From Larix sibirica (taxonomy: Eukaryota > Streptophyta > Pinopsida > Pinales > Pinaceae), in NCBI GenBank assembly GCA_004151065.3, contig NWUY0300041246.1, forward strand, positions 18,351 through 38,826: DNA of 20,476 nt, in the 5' to 3' direction. Positions 9,549 to 18,800 of the stretch are shown piece by piece. Every line of letters starts with the position of its first letter. Within the stretch, counting starts at the first letter, position 1. The translations under genes and the position numbers were made by a program. The notes under the pieces are model-generated. The model searched no databases and was not told where the DNA came from. It saw nothing but the letters and a program-made list of their open reading frames with translations.

Positions 9549-10300
9549 ATGAAGGTAATCACATGGAACATTCGTGGGGTTAATCACCCATGCAAAATAA
9601 AAAATCTGAGGAATAATATCTGAATGGAAAAACCGGTTATTGTATTTTTACAAGAAACTAAGTGAGGGGCATAGACAATGCAGGAAATATGGAGCAAGGT
9701 TTGGAAAGGAAGTGAGACAATGGAAATTGTTGCTTGGGGTAGTGCAGGAGGAATTGCGATCCTATGGCGTCCGGAGGAAGTTTTCCTTACAAATTTATGG
9801 GCCACGAGATTCTCTTTTTCTGCTAACTTCGAGATCCGCAGCTCCATGATAAGGGGAGTAATCTCGAATGTTTATGGGCCAAGTATTATTCCACAAAAAT
9901 AGGATTTCCTGGAATCCTTATCATTGTCTAAAAAATGGAAAGGGGAAAGGAAATGGATCATCAGGGGAGATTTTAACATGGTCACAACCTTGGAAGAAAA
10001 GAAGGGAGGACGAAGGATACTGGGATCAACCAATGAAGCCTTGAAATAATTTATTGAGACTAGCAAGCTAGTCTATATGTAAAAAGGAAACAGATGGTTC
10101 ACGTGGAATAAAAAACTTGGGGGAGAGCACCATGTGGCTTCCATATTAGACAGGTTCCTTATCTCAAAGGATCTAGTCAACTCAGGAGGATATTTGAATG
10201 CTTTTGTCCTGCCTTCGGCAGATTCAGATCAGTGGTCGGTCTGCCTCTTTTGGGATAGGACATGCTCAAATGGGAGGAAACCTTTCTGATTTGATCAATT
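9549..10300 (+). pseudogene. LINE ORF2 N-terminal AP-type endonuclease domain
   Basis: The endonuclease nicks target DNA to prime reverse transcription. ORF2 probably starts at the ATG at 9549, 47 bases after ORF1. Frame 3 shows the family motifs in order: TWNIRG (9561-9578), LQETK with the catalytic glutamate at 9654-9656, GDFN at about 9966-9977, LDRF at about 10147, and SDQW at about 10224-10235. In active enzymes the last motif is S-D-H; here the histidine codon has become CAG (10230-10232), so the domain would be catalytically dead even without the stops at 9621, 9663 and later. The frame is otherwise well kept over 700 bases, which makes the domain call secure. Confidence 0.85.
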
Positions 10301-12184
10301 TTGGATGGAACACAAGGAATTCAAATCATTAGTCTAGCAGTGGTGGGAAGAACTAGAATCCCCTAGGGGGATAAGAATGTACCAGTTCCAGCAAAAAAAT
10401 AAAGCACTGAAATCCAAAATTCGCATGTGGAACAGAGAGGAGTTTGGGAACATCTTCCAAGACAAAAAAATTCCCAATGAACAGATAGAAGCTATCTAGA
10501 GAGAAGGTATGAGTAATGGGTACAATGAAGAATTGAAAATATAGGAACGAATCGCCCTAAAACAATTGCATGCCCGTGAAAGACAGGAAGAAATTTACTG
10601 GAAGAATAAATCTAGGAATCAATGGCTCCAAGAAGGGGAAATAAACACTAAATTATTCCATCGGTATGTAATCCAGAATAGACAAAAGTCAAAGATAAAC
10701 AGAATAAAAAAGGAGTTAGGAAAATATGTGGAGACTAGAGAAGAAATGGAAGCAAAACTAACGCACTACTTTGGAACCATAATGAGGGAAGATTAGGCTA
10801 ACAGATCTGAACACATAGCCAGGATCACCTAATTCATCCCCCCAATAGTGATGTTGAACATAATAATATTCTGAAGAGACCAGTTTCTTTAATTGAAGTC
10901 GAGGAGGCCATCCATCAAATGGCAGAGGGAAAATCCCCAGGACCGGATGGATTCACTACCAAATTTTTCCACCACTTTTGGGACATGATCAAGAAGGATG
11001 TTTGGAAAATTGTGGAGGATTCCCGCCAAGCCAAAGGGGTGCTCAAAGCCTTTAATGCCACCTTTCTGAACCTGATCCCAAAATCCGAGGGCGCAGACTC
11101 GCCGGGTAAATTCAGACCTATTTCTCTCTGCAATGTAATCTACAAAATTATAACCAAATTTATGGCCAACAGGTTGAAGCCCATTCTCCCCAAATTGATC
11201 TCCCAGAGCAATATGCTTTTGTGGAAGGAAGACAGATCCTGGATGGGGTTATCCTGGTTCATGAAGTCATTCACTCCCTTAGAGTGACTAAGATCCCAGG
11301 GATGCTTCTAAAGTTAGATATATCAAAATCCTATGACAAGATGAGCTGGAAATTCATCAGAGAAATGTTAAAAGATTACTGTTTTGACAGGGATTGGATC
11401 GACTGGGTTATGAGCATGACTTCCCCAATGTTCTTCTCAATAATGCTCAACAGATCCCAAACTAAAACCTTCATCCCCTCAAGAGGAATTCGTTAGGGGG
11501 ATTCTCTTTCCCCATTCCTCTTTATCACGATGGCAGAAGACCTCAGCAGATTGATTAAATCCATGGTGGCCAATGGAGAACTAAGAGGTCTCAATATCCA
11601 TCCAAATGCGGGAAAAAAAAACTCACCAACAATTTTTGGATGACACCATGCTTATGGGCCATGCATCGGTTCAGGAAGCTAGAGCCATTAAAACCTGTCT
11701 CAATTCCTTCTCCAAAGCCTCTGGTTTGGAAATAGATAGAAAGAAATCCCAAGTCTTCTTTTTTAATACCCCCAATATTTCCCAGAGCAATATCCTCTGG
11801 ATTCTGGGATTTCAGGGGAGATCCTTTACTTCCAAATAAATTGAAGCCCCTCTGGCTGAAGGTGTCATCAAACGTGTTTCCTGGATGGATGTTTTGGACA
11901 AAATGAGGAAAAAACTGACCAACTGGGTGGTTAGACCTCTTAATATATCAAGCAGATTTATTCTCCTCAAATCGGTTCTCCAAGCAATGCCAATATACCT
12001 ATTTTCGGTCCTAGCAGCCCCTAAAGATGTGATAAAAGAAATGAGGTCCATCCATAGGATTTTCTTATGGGGGGGAATCCCAAAGAAACCAAAATGGGGG
12101 CAGGTGATTTGGGAGAAAGTTTTCCAACCTAAACTGAAAGGAGGCCTAGGACTTCATGACCCAGGAAAAAACAATGAGGTCTGA
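10301..12184 (+). pseudogene. LINE ORF2 reverse transcriptase domain
   Basis: The reverse transcriptase copies element RNA at the nicked target. A linker (10380-10800) carries NQWLQEGEINTKLFHR, typical of plant LINE ORF2. The RT proper begins near 10860: AEGKSPGPDGF (10922-10954), KFRPISLCNVIYKIITK (about 11107-11160), motif A LDISKSYDK (from 11314) with its aspartate, motif B GIR-stop-GDSLSPFLF where the glutamine is a TAG (11494-11496), and motif C FLDD (11633-11644) with both aspartates kept. Frames change at about 10850 (3 to 2), 11215 (2 to 1) and 11613-11621 (1 to 2, at a run of nine A). The thumb region (11885-12184) includes KLTNWVVRPLNISSRFILLK and FLWGG. The part ends at a TGA (12182-12184) that probably replaced an arginine CGA. 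Confidence 0.9.
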
Positions 12185-13300
12185 GGAGCAAAAAACTGGT
12201 GGAATTGGGTCACTTACAACACAACACCCTGGGCACAGTTGTGGCATGCCAAATATGCACAAGACAGACGAAAACAGGAACTCATAAGATTCAATGAGGA
12301 GAATTAGGGATCACACATATGGAGAACGACACTGTGCAGCAGGAAGATTATCCAAGACCACACATTTTGGGAAATAAGAGATGGAACAAAAATACATCTA
12401 TGGGAAGACTCTTGGTAGCAAAGACCCAAACTCGCTACCTCTCATCCTCTTCATTATTTCCAGGAGCGATGTAAATAAATGGGTCTATAAAAATTCTTTC
12501 AGTTCTGGAAACTAGAAGAGGAAGGAGATACCTTTAGGGAATGGCAACAACTTGGATTGTGGCAGCAAAGATGCTCAGTAGAGGGGAGTAGATATATGGA
12601 GGAAGCCCTCCAAGAAAGGTCGATAGAAATCCAAAGAGGTCCCGATAAAATGAGATGGGGATACTCCACCAAAGGAAATTTCAATATTAAAGAGGCTTAT
12701 GAATTATGGACGAACCGCGAAGAAAGACCAGTAGAAGAAATATGGAAGAAGATTTGGAATTCTAATCCTTGGCTGAAAATTTCCATTTTTGTGTGGCTTG
12801 TTGTTTATCGACGGATACCAATAGGAGAAAACCTCCAGAAGAGAGGAATAGTTGTCCCATATCAATGCCCACTGTGAAATAGAGACGAAGAAACTATAAA
12901 TAATCTCCTAGACTCATGCCACTTCTCCTCTATCTATGGGATTGGGGCGTTGAACTTTTCAGAAGATTGAATTGACAACCCGAGATTCCAGACCAAACAA
13001 TTAGAGAATGGGACCAAAAGACTTTCAACAATAGTATTGTAACTCAGATATGGATCATGTTCCCTGGATTCCTGATCTAGGAAGTATGGAAGGAACGCAA
13101 CCGAAGAATCTTCCAGGATGCCAAAGCTCCAATCCAAGCGACTTGGAATAAAATTGTAAATCAAATACAAGAGACAGTGAAGATCACATCGTGGGATGAC
13201 ATAGATTGGGAAGTGGATGACTGAGAGCTCAGAATACTAAATCAATTGAAGCTACATAAAGAGGATTGAGGATGGATAAGAAAAAAATCCAAATCCCCAG
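12185..13300 (+). pseudogene. LINE ORF2 C-terminal linker with zf-RVT-like region
   Basis: Frame 2 continues with stops at 12305 and 12416 inside readable sequence (GSHIWRT and IHLWEDSW). At 12557-12877 it is open and shows MRWGYSTKGNFNIKEAYELW followed by IWKKIWNSNPWLKISIFVWL and CPL, where a TGA replaces a cysteine of the zf-RVT zinc-binding pattern; NNLLDSCHFSS supplies a later Cys-His part. At about 12930 the reading shifts to frame 1, with TIREWDQKTFNNSIVTQIWI and EVWKERNRRIFQDAKAPIQA (13080-13140). This bridge between RT and RNase H is characteristic of plant LINEs. Stops here include likely W-to-stop and R-to-stop changes. Confidence 0.8.
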
Positions 13301-13998
13301 ATTAGAATAGCCCTAAGTCTTGGTCTCCTCCCTCGGCTGGCTCTTTTAAGCTCAACTTTGACGGAGCCTCAAAGGGAAATCCAGGTTTGACTGGATATGG
13401 GGGGGTTATCCACAATGAGGAAGGGAAAATTCTGCTAATATTCCATGGACATATTGGGTACGACAAAAATAATGCTGCTGAAATTGAAGTTTTCTTATAG
13501 GGACTGAAGATTTTCGAAAGGAGAAATTGGGAACCTCTCTTAGCGGAAGGAGAATCAAGGTTAATAGTCAACATGGAAAAGAAAATCCAACTTGGATAAC
13601 AATCGACAAAGGTGACTGTTAGATAAAAGCTATCCCATAGGGTGGAAGACCTGGGGACCCATCTGCGCATGCCATACATGTGGACCTTCAGCCACGTCAG
13701 AAGAGAAGGTAATAAGGTGGATGACTGTTTGGCTAACGCTGGAGAAGATTCACCATGAAGAAAAAGGGAAGGACCCCTATCATATTTCAGAGCAATAGAA
13801 TGGGACACATAATGTGCCCATTTGGATAACCTATACACTTGATCCTTATGCAGGCTAAATAATAACACATTCTCTGGGCTCAATGCTCAGGAATTACCCC
13901 ACGCAGATTGTCCTTTTGAAACCTTGCGAAGTGATGCCCCCCACGTGACAAAGGTGTGAAATCCAACAATATGTACCTTGGATGTCCTAGGATTTTAA
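13301..13998 (+). pseudogene. LINE ORF2 RNase H domain and C-terminus
   Basis: RNase H removes RNA from RNA-DNA hybrids; plant L1 elements are known to carry one at the end of ORF2. Frame 1 shows NFDGASKGNPG with the first catalytic aspartate at 13360-13362, NNAAEIEVFL with the catalytic glutamate (about 13480), AEGESRLI where the usual third acidic residue D is E (about 13550), and VRREGNKVDDCLANAG (about 13696-13743) with the last aspartate. Stops at 13498 and further on interrupt it. The most likely natural end is the TAA at 13996-13998, because the earlier stops can be read as decayed sense codons. A long minus-strand frame over the same bases (13302-13883) is an antisense shadow. Confidence 0.85.
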
Positions 13999-14068
13999 TC
14001 AACCAAGTGGATAATAATGAGGACTGGGTTCCGGATAGTCCTCGACCAACGAACCATTGAAGAAAGGA

Positions 14069-14857
14069 ATGGAAGTTAAAGGTGCCGGATCAAATGGATC
14101 GGATGCCTCAGTAATGCAGTCAGATCCGAAGTATAAAGGAATGATGACAGGAATTAAGGCAAGAAGGGAATGGATGACTATAAATGAGGACGGATGAGGA
14201 TGGTCGACATGCAAGCCCCTGAATTCAAATTTGATTTCAGTGCTGGTAAGAGTCTCTCCTTGTTTGTGCCTGAGCGCTTGGACTTTCCCCTGTCTCCTGA
14301 GGTTGAGAGTGGATCCGAGGCAGAGAAAAACACAAAAAGGGGGGAAGGGGACCTGTAGACGTCGAGCCCAGAAACCTAAAAGTGCCAACCGCGAGTAGAC
14401 AAAGGCCACCCAGGATGCTCGCTTATTTCGAGAGCATATTCCTTGACAGATTCATGAGGAAATTGATCATTTGGAAAAAGGCTTGTGGGATCAGGTGAAT
14501 TATTAGAATATGGAAAATATCAGAGCCGAGGTGGAGGAGTGGGTGCATGACCTTGGAACTACTGTGGGTCTCCTGGTTTCTTATGATCGTATTGTGTCTA
14601 CCTATTGGGTGACCAAGGGGATGCTTGCTCACATTTTGATTGAGCGAGAAAACAAGGCCATGGGAGAAAATGAGCCAGTGCATGCTTGGAAGGCACACCC
14701 TAATGACTGCAGATTAATGCAAAAGAAAGTGAACTTGATAACGATGAAGTTGGGAATTCCTCTCTACCCCCTATCAATCCGACGTCGATGGTTCCTGAAA
14801 GCAGTTCTGGTGGTTAGATGCCTTGCAGTGGAGGCAGCAGGAGCACCTGTGCAATAA
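14069..14857 (+). pseudogene. third open region of the LINE, unknown protein
   Basis: Downstream of ORF2, frame 2 is open for 263 codons from the ATG at 14069 to the TAA at 14855-14857 except for four stops (14195, 14396, 14444, 14504). Each is TGA or TAG and would be an arginine CGA or glutamine CAG with one C-to-T change. The right half looks like a real protein: QIHEEIDHLEKGLWDQVNY, MENIRAEVEEWVHDLG, then VTKGMLAHILIERENKAMGE, suggesting a helical or coiled-coil segment. In the middle (14200-14355) frame 1 reads more naturally (MVDMQAPEFKFDFSAGKSLS), so two compensating indels are possible. No homologous family is recognised. It may be a LINE-encoded ORF3, or host sequence picked up by 3' transduction. 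Confidence 0.5.
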
Positions 14858-15285
14858 CGATCACCCGAGGCTTTGGTGTGGATCCTCATCCAGGATTGAA
14901 GAAACAAAGGGATACCTCGTAGGTGTATCCCATCACCCATTACACTCTATTCTTTTTCTGTCTATGTCTGTTAGTGAGTCTTTTGGGTTTGATAGTTCTC
15001 AGATTATACTGAATGTAATTGGGGACGGGGGGGAGTTTAGTAAATTAGTAGGTCGTCCAATTTTTGGGCCTTCCTCAAAACATGTTATGAGGGAGATAGG
15101 TTAAGATGAATTAGATGAGATGTAGCACTCTAGTCTCTTGTATCTACTAGCTTAGTTTTTGGGCAAATGAAGGGTAGTGTTTTGCAAAGACGTTTTGAGC
15201 CGTGCAGTTTCCTTGCTGGCAGGGTGTATTGAAAGTCATGTATCACCTAGTTTGAAGTTAATACAAAATTTTACTTACAAAAAAA
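14858..15285 (+). other. LINE 3' region and short poly(A) end
   Basis: A 93-codon frame overlaps the left part (14823-15104) but shows no domain. The last 150 bases are non-coding, with GAAGTTAATACAAAA as a possible polyadenylation context and TTACTTACAAAAAAAA at the very end. The A run is eight bases, merging with the A before the target duplication. Confidence 0.6.
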
Positions 15286-15286
15286 A

Positions 15287-15303
15287 GGATCTTAGTTGGA
15301 TAT
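15287..15303 (+). repeat. right copy of the LINE target-site duplication
   Basis: It is identical to 8017-8033 and immediately follows the LINE A run. After it the sequence continues the gypsy protease reading that was cut at 8033. Confidence 0.93.
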
Positions 15304-15490
15304 GATTTTAGCCCAAATAGTAAAAAATATTAGATTGGAAGTGCAACATCACCCGTATCCATATCCATTGTGGTTTGTGAGACAAGACATGGAACTAAAA
15401 GTCACCGAGCAATACAAATTTAGATTTGTAGTTGATGCAAGTTTCATTGGCGAAGTAGTGGAAAATATGATTCTATTGGATGTGTGTTGA
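15287..15490 (+). pseudogene. gypsy protease, right part
   Basis: The reading resumes after the LINE with LDMILAQIVKNIRLEVQHHP (from the target copy on), then YPYPLWFVRQDMELKVTEQY, and ends near ILLDVC before a TGA at 15488. The series 'HPYPYPL...D.ELKVT.Q...F.......F..EV...LDVC' is the recognisable protease-to-RT linker of one plant gypsy group. The frame agrees with the left part once the LINE and one target copy are left out of consideration. Compared with the left side this part is well kept, with no stop for 64 codons after the one inside the target. Confidence 0.72.
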
Positions 15491-15669
15491 GTCATATTAA
15501 GAATTCCATTTCTCTATGTAAGATATGTTGTGTTTAAATAAGGGGAAAACCAATAACACTTGGGTAAATAGGGAAATCCTTTTGTCATAGATGTTCATAA
15601 GGGAAAATCAAAACTCTTATTGAGAAGATCAGGAAAGTGCAAAGGATGGCCAATGCAAACAAGAAGCTT

Positions 15670-15829
15670 GTGCTAGGAGTCTTAATATAGAACCAATAGA
15701 AAGAAGGAAATATGCAAGTCAAAGCATCACTAGAAGGTTGCGATAAAATGTGCTAGGAGTCTTAATATAGAACCAATAGAAAGAAGGAAATATGCAAGTC
15801 AAAGCATCACTGGAAGGTTGCGATAAAAT
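15670..15829 (+). repeat. 80-bp tandem duplication
   Basis: The unit beginning GTGCTAGGAGTCTTAATATA occurs at 15670-15749 and again at 15750-15829 with one mismatch (A at 15732, G at 15812). Eighty is not a multiple of three, so it shifts any pol reading here. The near identity shows it is much younger than the element itself. Confidence 0.97.
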
Positions 15830-15839
15830 GTAGATAAAA

Positions 15840-16540
15840 TAGTTGGAACAAGTGGTTATTGCATATAAGGAAGTTTTTCAAGAACCCAAGGGACTACCAC
15901 CCAAAAGGGTGGTTAAACATGAGGTTCAATTTTTTTAAGAATCTCCATTTCCTAATATTGGATTGTATTGATAATAAATATTGGAATAGATTGAAATAAG
16001 GAAGCAGTGGTAGCAACTCTTGGAGAAGGGACTTATAATCTAAGAATTTCTCCTTCTAGGCCAACCATCATTATAGGGCTCAAGAAGGGTGGAAACTAGA
16101 GAGTGTGCATTCACTATCGAGCATTGAACAACATAACCATCAAGAATCATTATCAATTTCCATGAATCAATGACTTGTTGGATCAACTGCAACAAGCCAA
16201 GTTCTTCATCAAGTTGGACCTCAAATTAGGCTATCACATCCAAGTTCAAGTAAGAGAAGAAGGTACTTACAAGTACGTAACATTTAAAACATGACATGTT
16301 TTGTATGAATGGTTAGTTATGCCTTTTGGATTAAGTAATGCACTTCCAACATTTATGTGTTTGGTGATGATGTGTTGTATCCATTTATTGTTTCTTTTGT
16401 AATATTTTGTTTCAACTACATTTTACTATTCAAATCTATTTGAGAAGAGCATATATCTCACACCTAAAATATGTAGTGGACAAACATTAAAGACATTTGA
16501 TGTTGGATAATCTTGGGAAGGGTGATTGTGGGAAAACAAT
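15840..16540 (+). pseudogene. pol: gypsy reverse transcriptase remnant
   Basis: Readable in shifting frames are YKEVFQEPKGLPPK (about 15868-15910), then YRALNNITIKNHYQFP (about 16112-16160), then LLDQLQQAKFFIKLDLKLGY (about 16175-16235) with the motif A aspartate, YEWLVMPFGLSNA (about 16300-16340) and, at 16408-16419, the motif C region. There the usual Y-L-D-D reads C-F-N-Y: both catalytic aspartates are gone. Stops at 16097 (for a tryptophan), 16163 (for an arginine) and in KT-stop-H (near 16290) break it further. The order and wording of these motifs identify a plant gypsy pol with confidence. Confidence 0.85.
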
Positions 16541-17140
16541 TATTGGTTTACCTGTACATATGATTGGTGGAGGAGAATCGAAGATAGATCCAAAAAATAT
16601 CAAATCCATGATCGAGTGATCAACTCCAACCAACATAACAAAGGTAAGAAGTTTCATGGAATGACACAATACTTGCGAAAATTAAGTTTCATCATTTCCA
16701 ACAATAGGTGCACCATTTCAAACTGTAACAACCGAAGGGAAAATTTTTCGCAAGGGAAGCATATTCTGATGATTATAAGAGAATAATTAGTCAAGCACCA
16801 GTTTTGGCCATGTCCAATTTTCATTAGAATTCAAGATCAAGACAAGTGTAAGTAGGTATTCCATGGGAGTAATCCAAATGAAAGGGGGAATGCCTATGTG
16901 TTATAACCTTCAATTTATTCAAAAAGTAGTGTTGAATTACCCTATAGACGACAAAGAAATATATGCTCTCATATAAGCAATGAATAAATGAAAGCATTAT
17001 CTCTAGGGTAAGGAAATAATGATCCACAACAATCAATAACCACTCCAATATTTGTAGAGCTCCCGGGCTAGGCATTACATGTAGATGGTATTTTTGTAGC
17101 AATTCCATCTTGTAAGGGCATTTCAAGCAAGGTTGCAAAC
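16541..17140 (+). pseudogene. gypsy RT connection and RNase H remnant
   Basis: After the RT, IGGGESKIDPKKYQIHDRVI and later GMTQYLRKLSF correspond to the RT thumb ('F.G..QYLRKF'). ISQAPVLAMSN (about 16788-16822) marks the start of RNase H. There the first catalytic motif, normally T-D-A-S, reads T-S-V-S (about 16845), and the later T-D-H-Q-P-L motif reads H-N-N-Q-stop-PLQYL (about 17020-17055), so the acidic residues are lost. NYPIDDKEIYALI (about 16935-16975) and KHYL are kept. It is clearly inactive. Confidence 0.7.
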
Positions 17141-17229
17141 ATTCTCACAAAACCACCCATGTATAGTAATGAGGATATGGGAACCATAATGAAACTTGAA
17201 GCTTTGACCCATGAATTTTAAGGAGAGGA

Positions 17230-18060
17230 GTATGTGCAAGATGTTGATTTTGGAGATGTATTTTAACAAATTAAAGGAAAAAGTAATTGTTGATTTGAAA
17301 TTAAATGAGCATCCACTTCAAGATGGGATACTTTACAAATTTGACAAGTTGTGCATTCCACGAGTAAGCAAAAAATAGTTCATTAAAGAAGCTCACACTT
17401 CAAGGATTGTTGGATACTTTGGAGTTGGTAAGACAATGGAAAATTGTAGAGGTACATGTATTGGCCTAAAATGAAAAAGCAAGTTTCCAATACATTTGAG
17501 GTTGCTTATATATAGCACTAGTAAATAAATAGGTAAGAAAATTGGGTTATACATGGCATTAGAAATTCCAAAAAGACCATGGGAGAGAATCTCTATGGAT
17601 TTCATTAGAGGTTTTCCAATAACTAGGTGATGCCATGATTACTTGTTTGTAGTTGTGTATAGATTCACAAAGATGTGTGCATTAACAATGCCTTTCAAGA
17701 AGACAATTGAGTGTCACAAAGTTTTTGAATAATTTTGTGTGCTAATGTATGGGTACATCTAGGATCACCTCATTCTATTGTGTTTGATTGAGATGCAATA
17801 TTTTTGGGTAACTTTTGGACAACCTTATGGGAAAGAATACACACGAAGATAAAACATTCAACTACATTTCATACCTAGATTAATGGGTAGATTGAAGTAA
17901 TTAATATAACTTTGGTACAACTATTGAGAGGCTACAACTTGAAACACCTAAAGACTTGGGATGAATAGTTAATCTATATTCAACACTCTTATAATAGGGT
18001 AATACATTTTCCATCCAAAAATTCCCTTTTGAACCAATATGTTATGGTTGTTTTCCACCT
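17230..18060 (+). pseudogene. gypsy integrase remnant
   Basis: Integrase inserts the cDNA into the genome. The N-terminal HHCC zinc region is damaged: EAHTSRIVGYFGVGKT (from about 17386) has the first histidine, the second reads Y, and no cysteine pair is visible after it. The catalytic core is better: RPWERISMDFIRGFP with the first aspartate at 17598-17600, HDYLFVVVYRFTKMCALTMP (about 17637-17693), SIVFD with the second aspartate at 17786-17788, and G-stop-IEVIN with the glutamate at 17894-17896, where the stop fits a lost glutamine. QLLRGYNLKHLKTWDE (about 17920-17967) and YIQHSYNR (about 17975-18000) follow. The D,D,E residues are all present but spread over different frames. Confidence 0.82.
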
Positions 18061-18434
18061 TCACCTTTTGGTGTTGTGTATGGAATATAGAAAGAGAATG
18101 AACAAGAAATGAACGAGGGAAATAGAGTAGGAATATTTATCTATGGGACTAGGCAAATTCATTTGAAAGCATGATATTAGCTTGAGAAGAGTTGAAGGAA
18201 GTAAAAACTTTGACACAATTAACATAGCATTGATCACAAATTTTGTGTTGGGGGAATGGTCTAGATCTATGTAAGCAAGGAGTGGATGAAAGTGGAAATG
18301 AAGAAGTTGAATTCTTTGAGATGCCAGATATTTTAAATCACTTCAGTCGAATATCTGTTGATCGTCTCATGTCTACATTCATAGAACTGCTCAGTATAAT
18401 CTAAGTGATATGGAATTACTGAATTTCACTTGAT

Positions 18435-18800
18435 TTGAATGTCAAAATCAACTACTGGGAATACATAGAATCTAGGAAAGGACCAAAGAATGTCAGTGAC
18501 AATGCATTTAAACCGAATATACCTCTATACATGCAAACATATTCAACGGGTAATGTGGAGATATTGTGGTATATGAACTGTTCTTATTTGATGGGGAAGA
18601 AGAAGAGAATGTTCTACCTAAAGTTGAAGACTTCATAATGAATTCACTTGAGTTTGATGAGGATCTAATGTTGTGTAAGTCGGTTCAAGATACTTAGAGA
18701 CGATAACATGAACAATGCAATATTGGATTTTAAGGAAATCAACAAGGAGAGAAAAATGGTATGAGAGAAGCACATTCCTATATTTGTTTCTTCATCTCTA
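18435..18800 (+). pseudogene. gypsy integrase C-terminal remnant and end of pol
   Basis: DNAFKPNIPLYMQTYSTGNV (about 18499-18560) matches the well-known plant gypsy C-terminal motif around 'NAF...LP.YM..YS..NVE.L'. Further on, REKWYERSTFLYLF (about 18749-18790) resembles the conserved pol end with an A-K-W segment and 'YPHL'. Between 18060 and 18435 only scattered pieces are legible. No chromodomain is visible. The polypurine tract and 3' LTR should follow but could not be recognised. Confidence 0.6.

Larger units (their letters stand above)
8034..15285 (+). mobile_element. L1-type LINE, full length, inactive
   Basis: The element is about 7.25 kb and bounded by a perfect 17-bp target duplication. 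In order it has a short 5' leader (8034-8129), ORF1 (8130-9501), a 47-base spacer, ORF2 (9549 to about 13998), an extra open region (14069-14857), a 3' tail region and a short terminal A run (15279-15286). ORF1 zinc knuckle, AP endonuclease, reverse transcriptase and RNase H place it in the plant L1 group whose ORF2 carries an RNase H domain. Both ORFs have many stops and several frame changes, and the endonuclease and RT motifs carry fatal changes, so it cannot move by itself. The preserved leader indicates a full-length rather than a 5'-truncated insertion. Confidence 0.9.
6820..18800 (+). mobile_element. decayed Ty3/gypsy-type LTR retrotransposon split by a LINE
   Basis: Gag, protease, reverse transcriptase, RNase H and integrase remains occur in the standard gypsy order on the plus strand, interrupted only by the LINE at 8034-15285. 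Without that insert and one target copy, the protease reading frame runs straight through the junction. About 4.7 kb of element sequence is left. No LTR pair, primer-binding site or polypurine tract could be assigned, so both outer limits are approximate; the left limit is set where a weak reading resembling a gag leader begins. All domains carry many stops, frame changes and lost catalytic residues, so the copy cannot be active. Confidence 0.8.

Noticed and set aside
13302-13883. 193-codon minus-strand open frame
   Set aside because: It is the antisense of the well-identified RNase H domain of ORF2 and shows no domain of its own.
13999-14409. 136-codon minus-strand open frame
   Set aside because: It is antisense to the third LINE open region; proline- and leucine-rich composition comes from the G-rich and A-rich plus strand. 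Kept as a shadow, though the plus reading is itself uncertain.
14823-15104. 93-codon frame in the LINE 3' region as a separate gene
   Set aside because: It overlaps the end of the better third open region in another frame and has no recognisable features.
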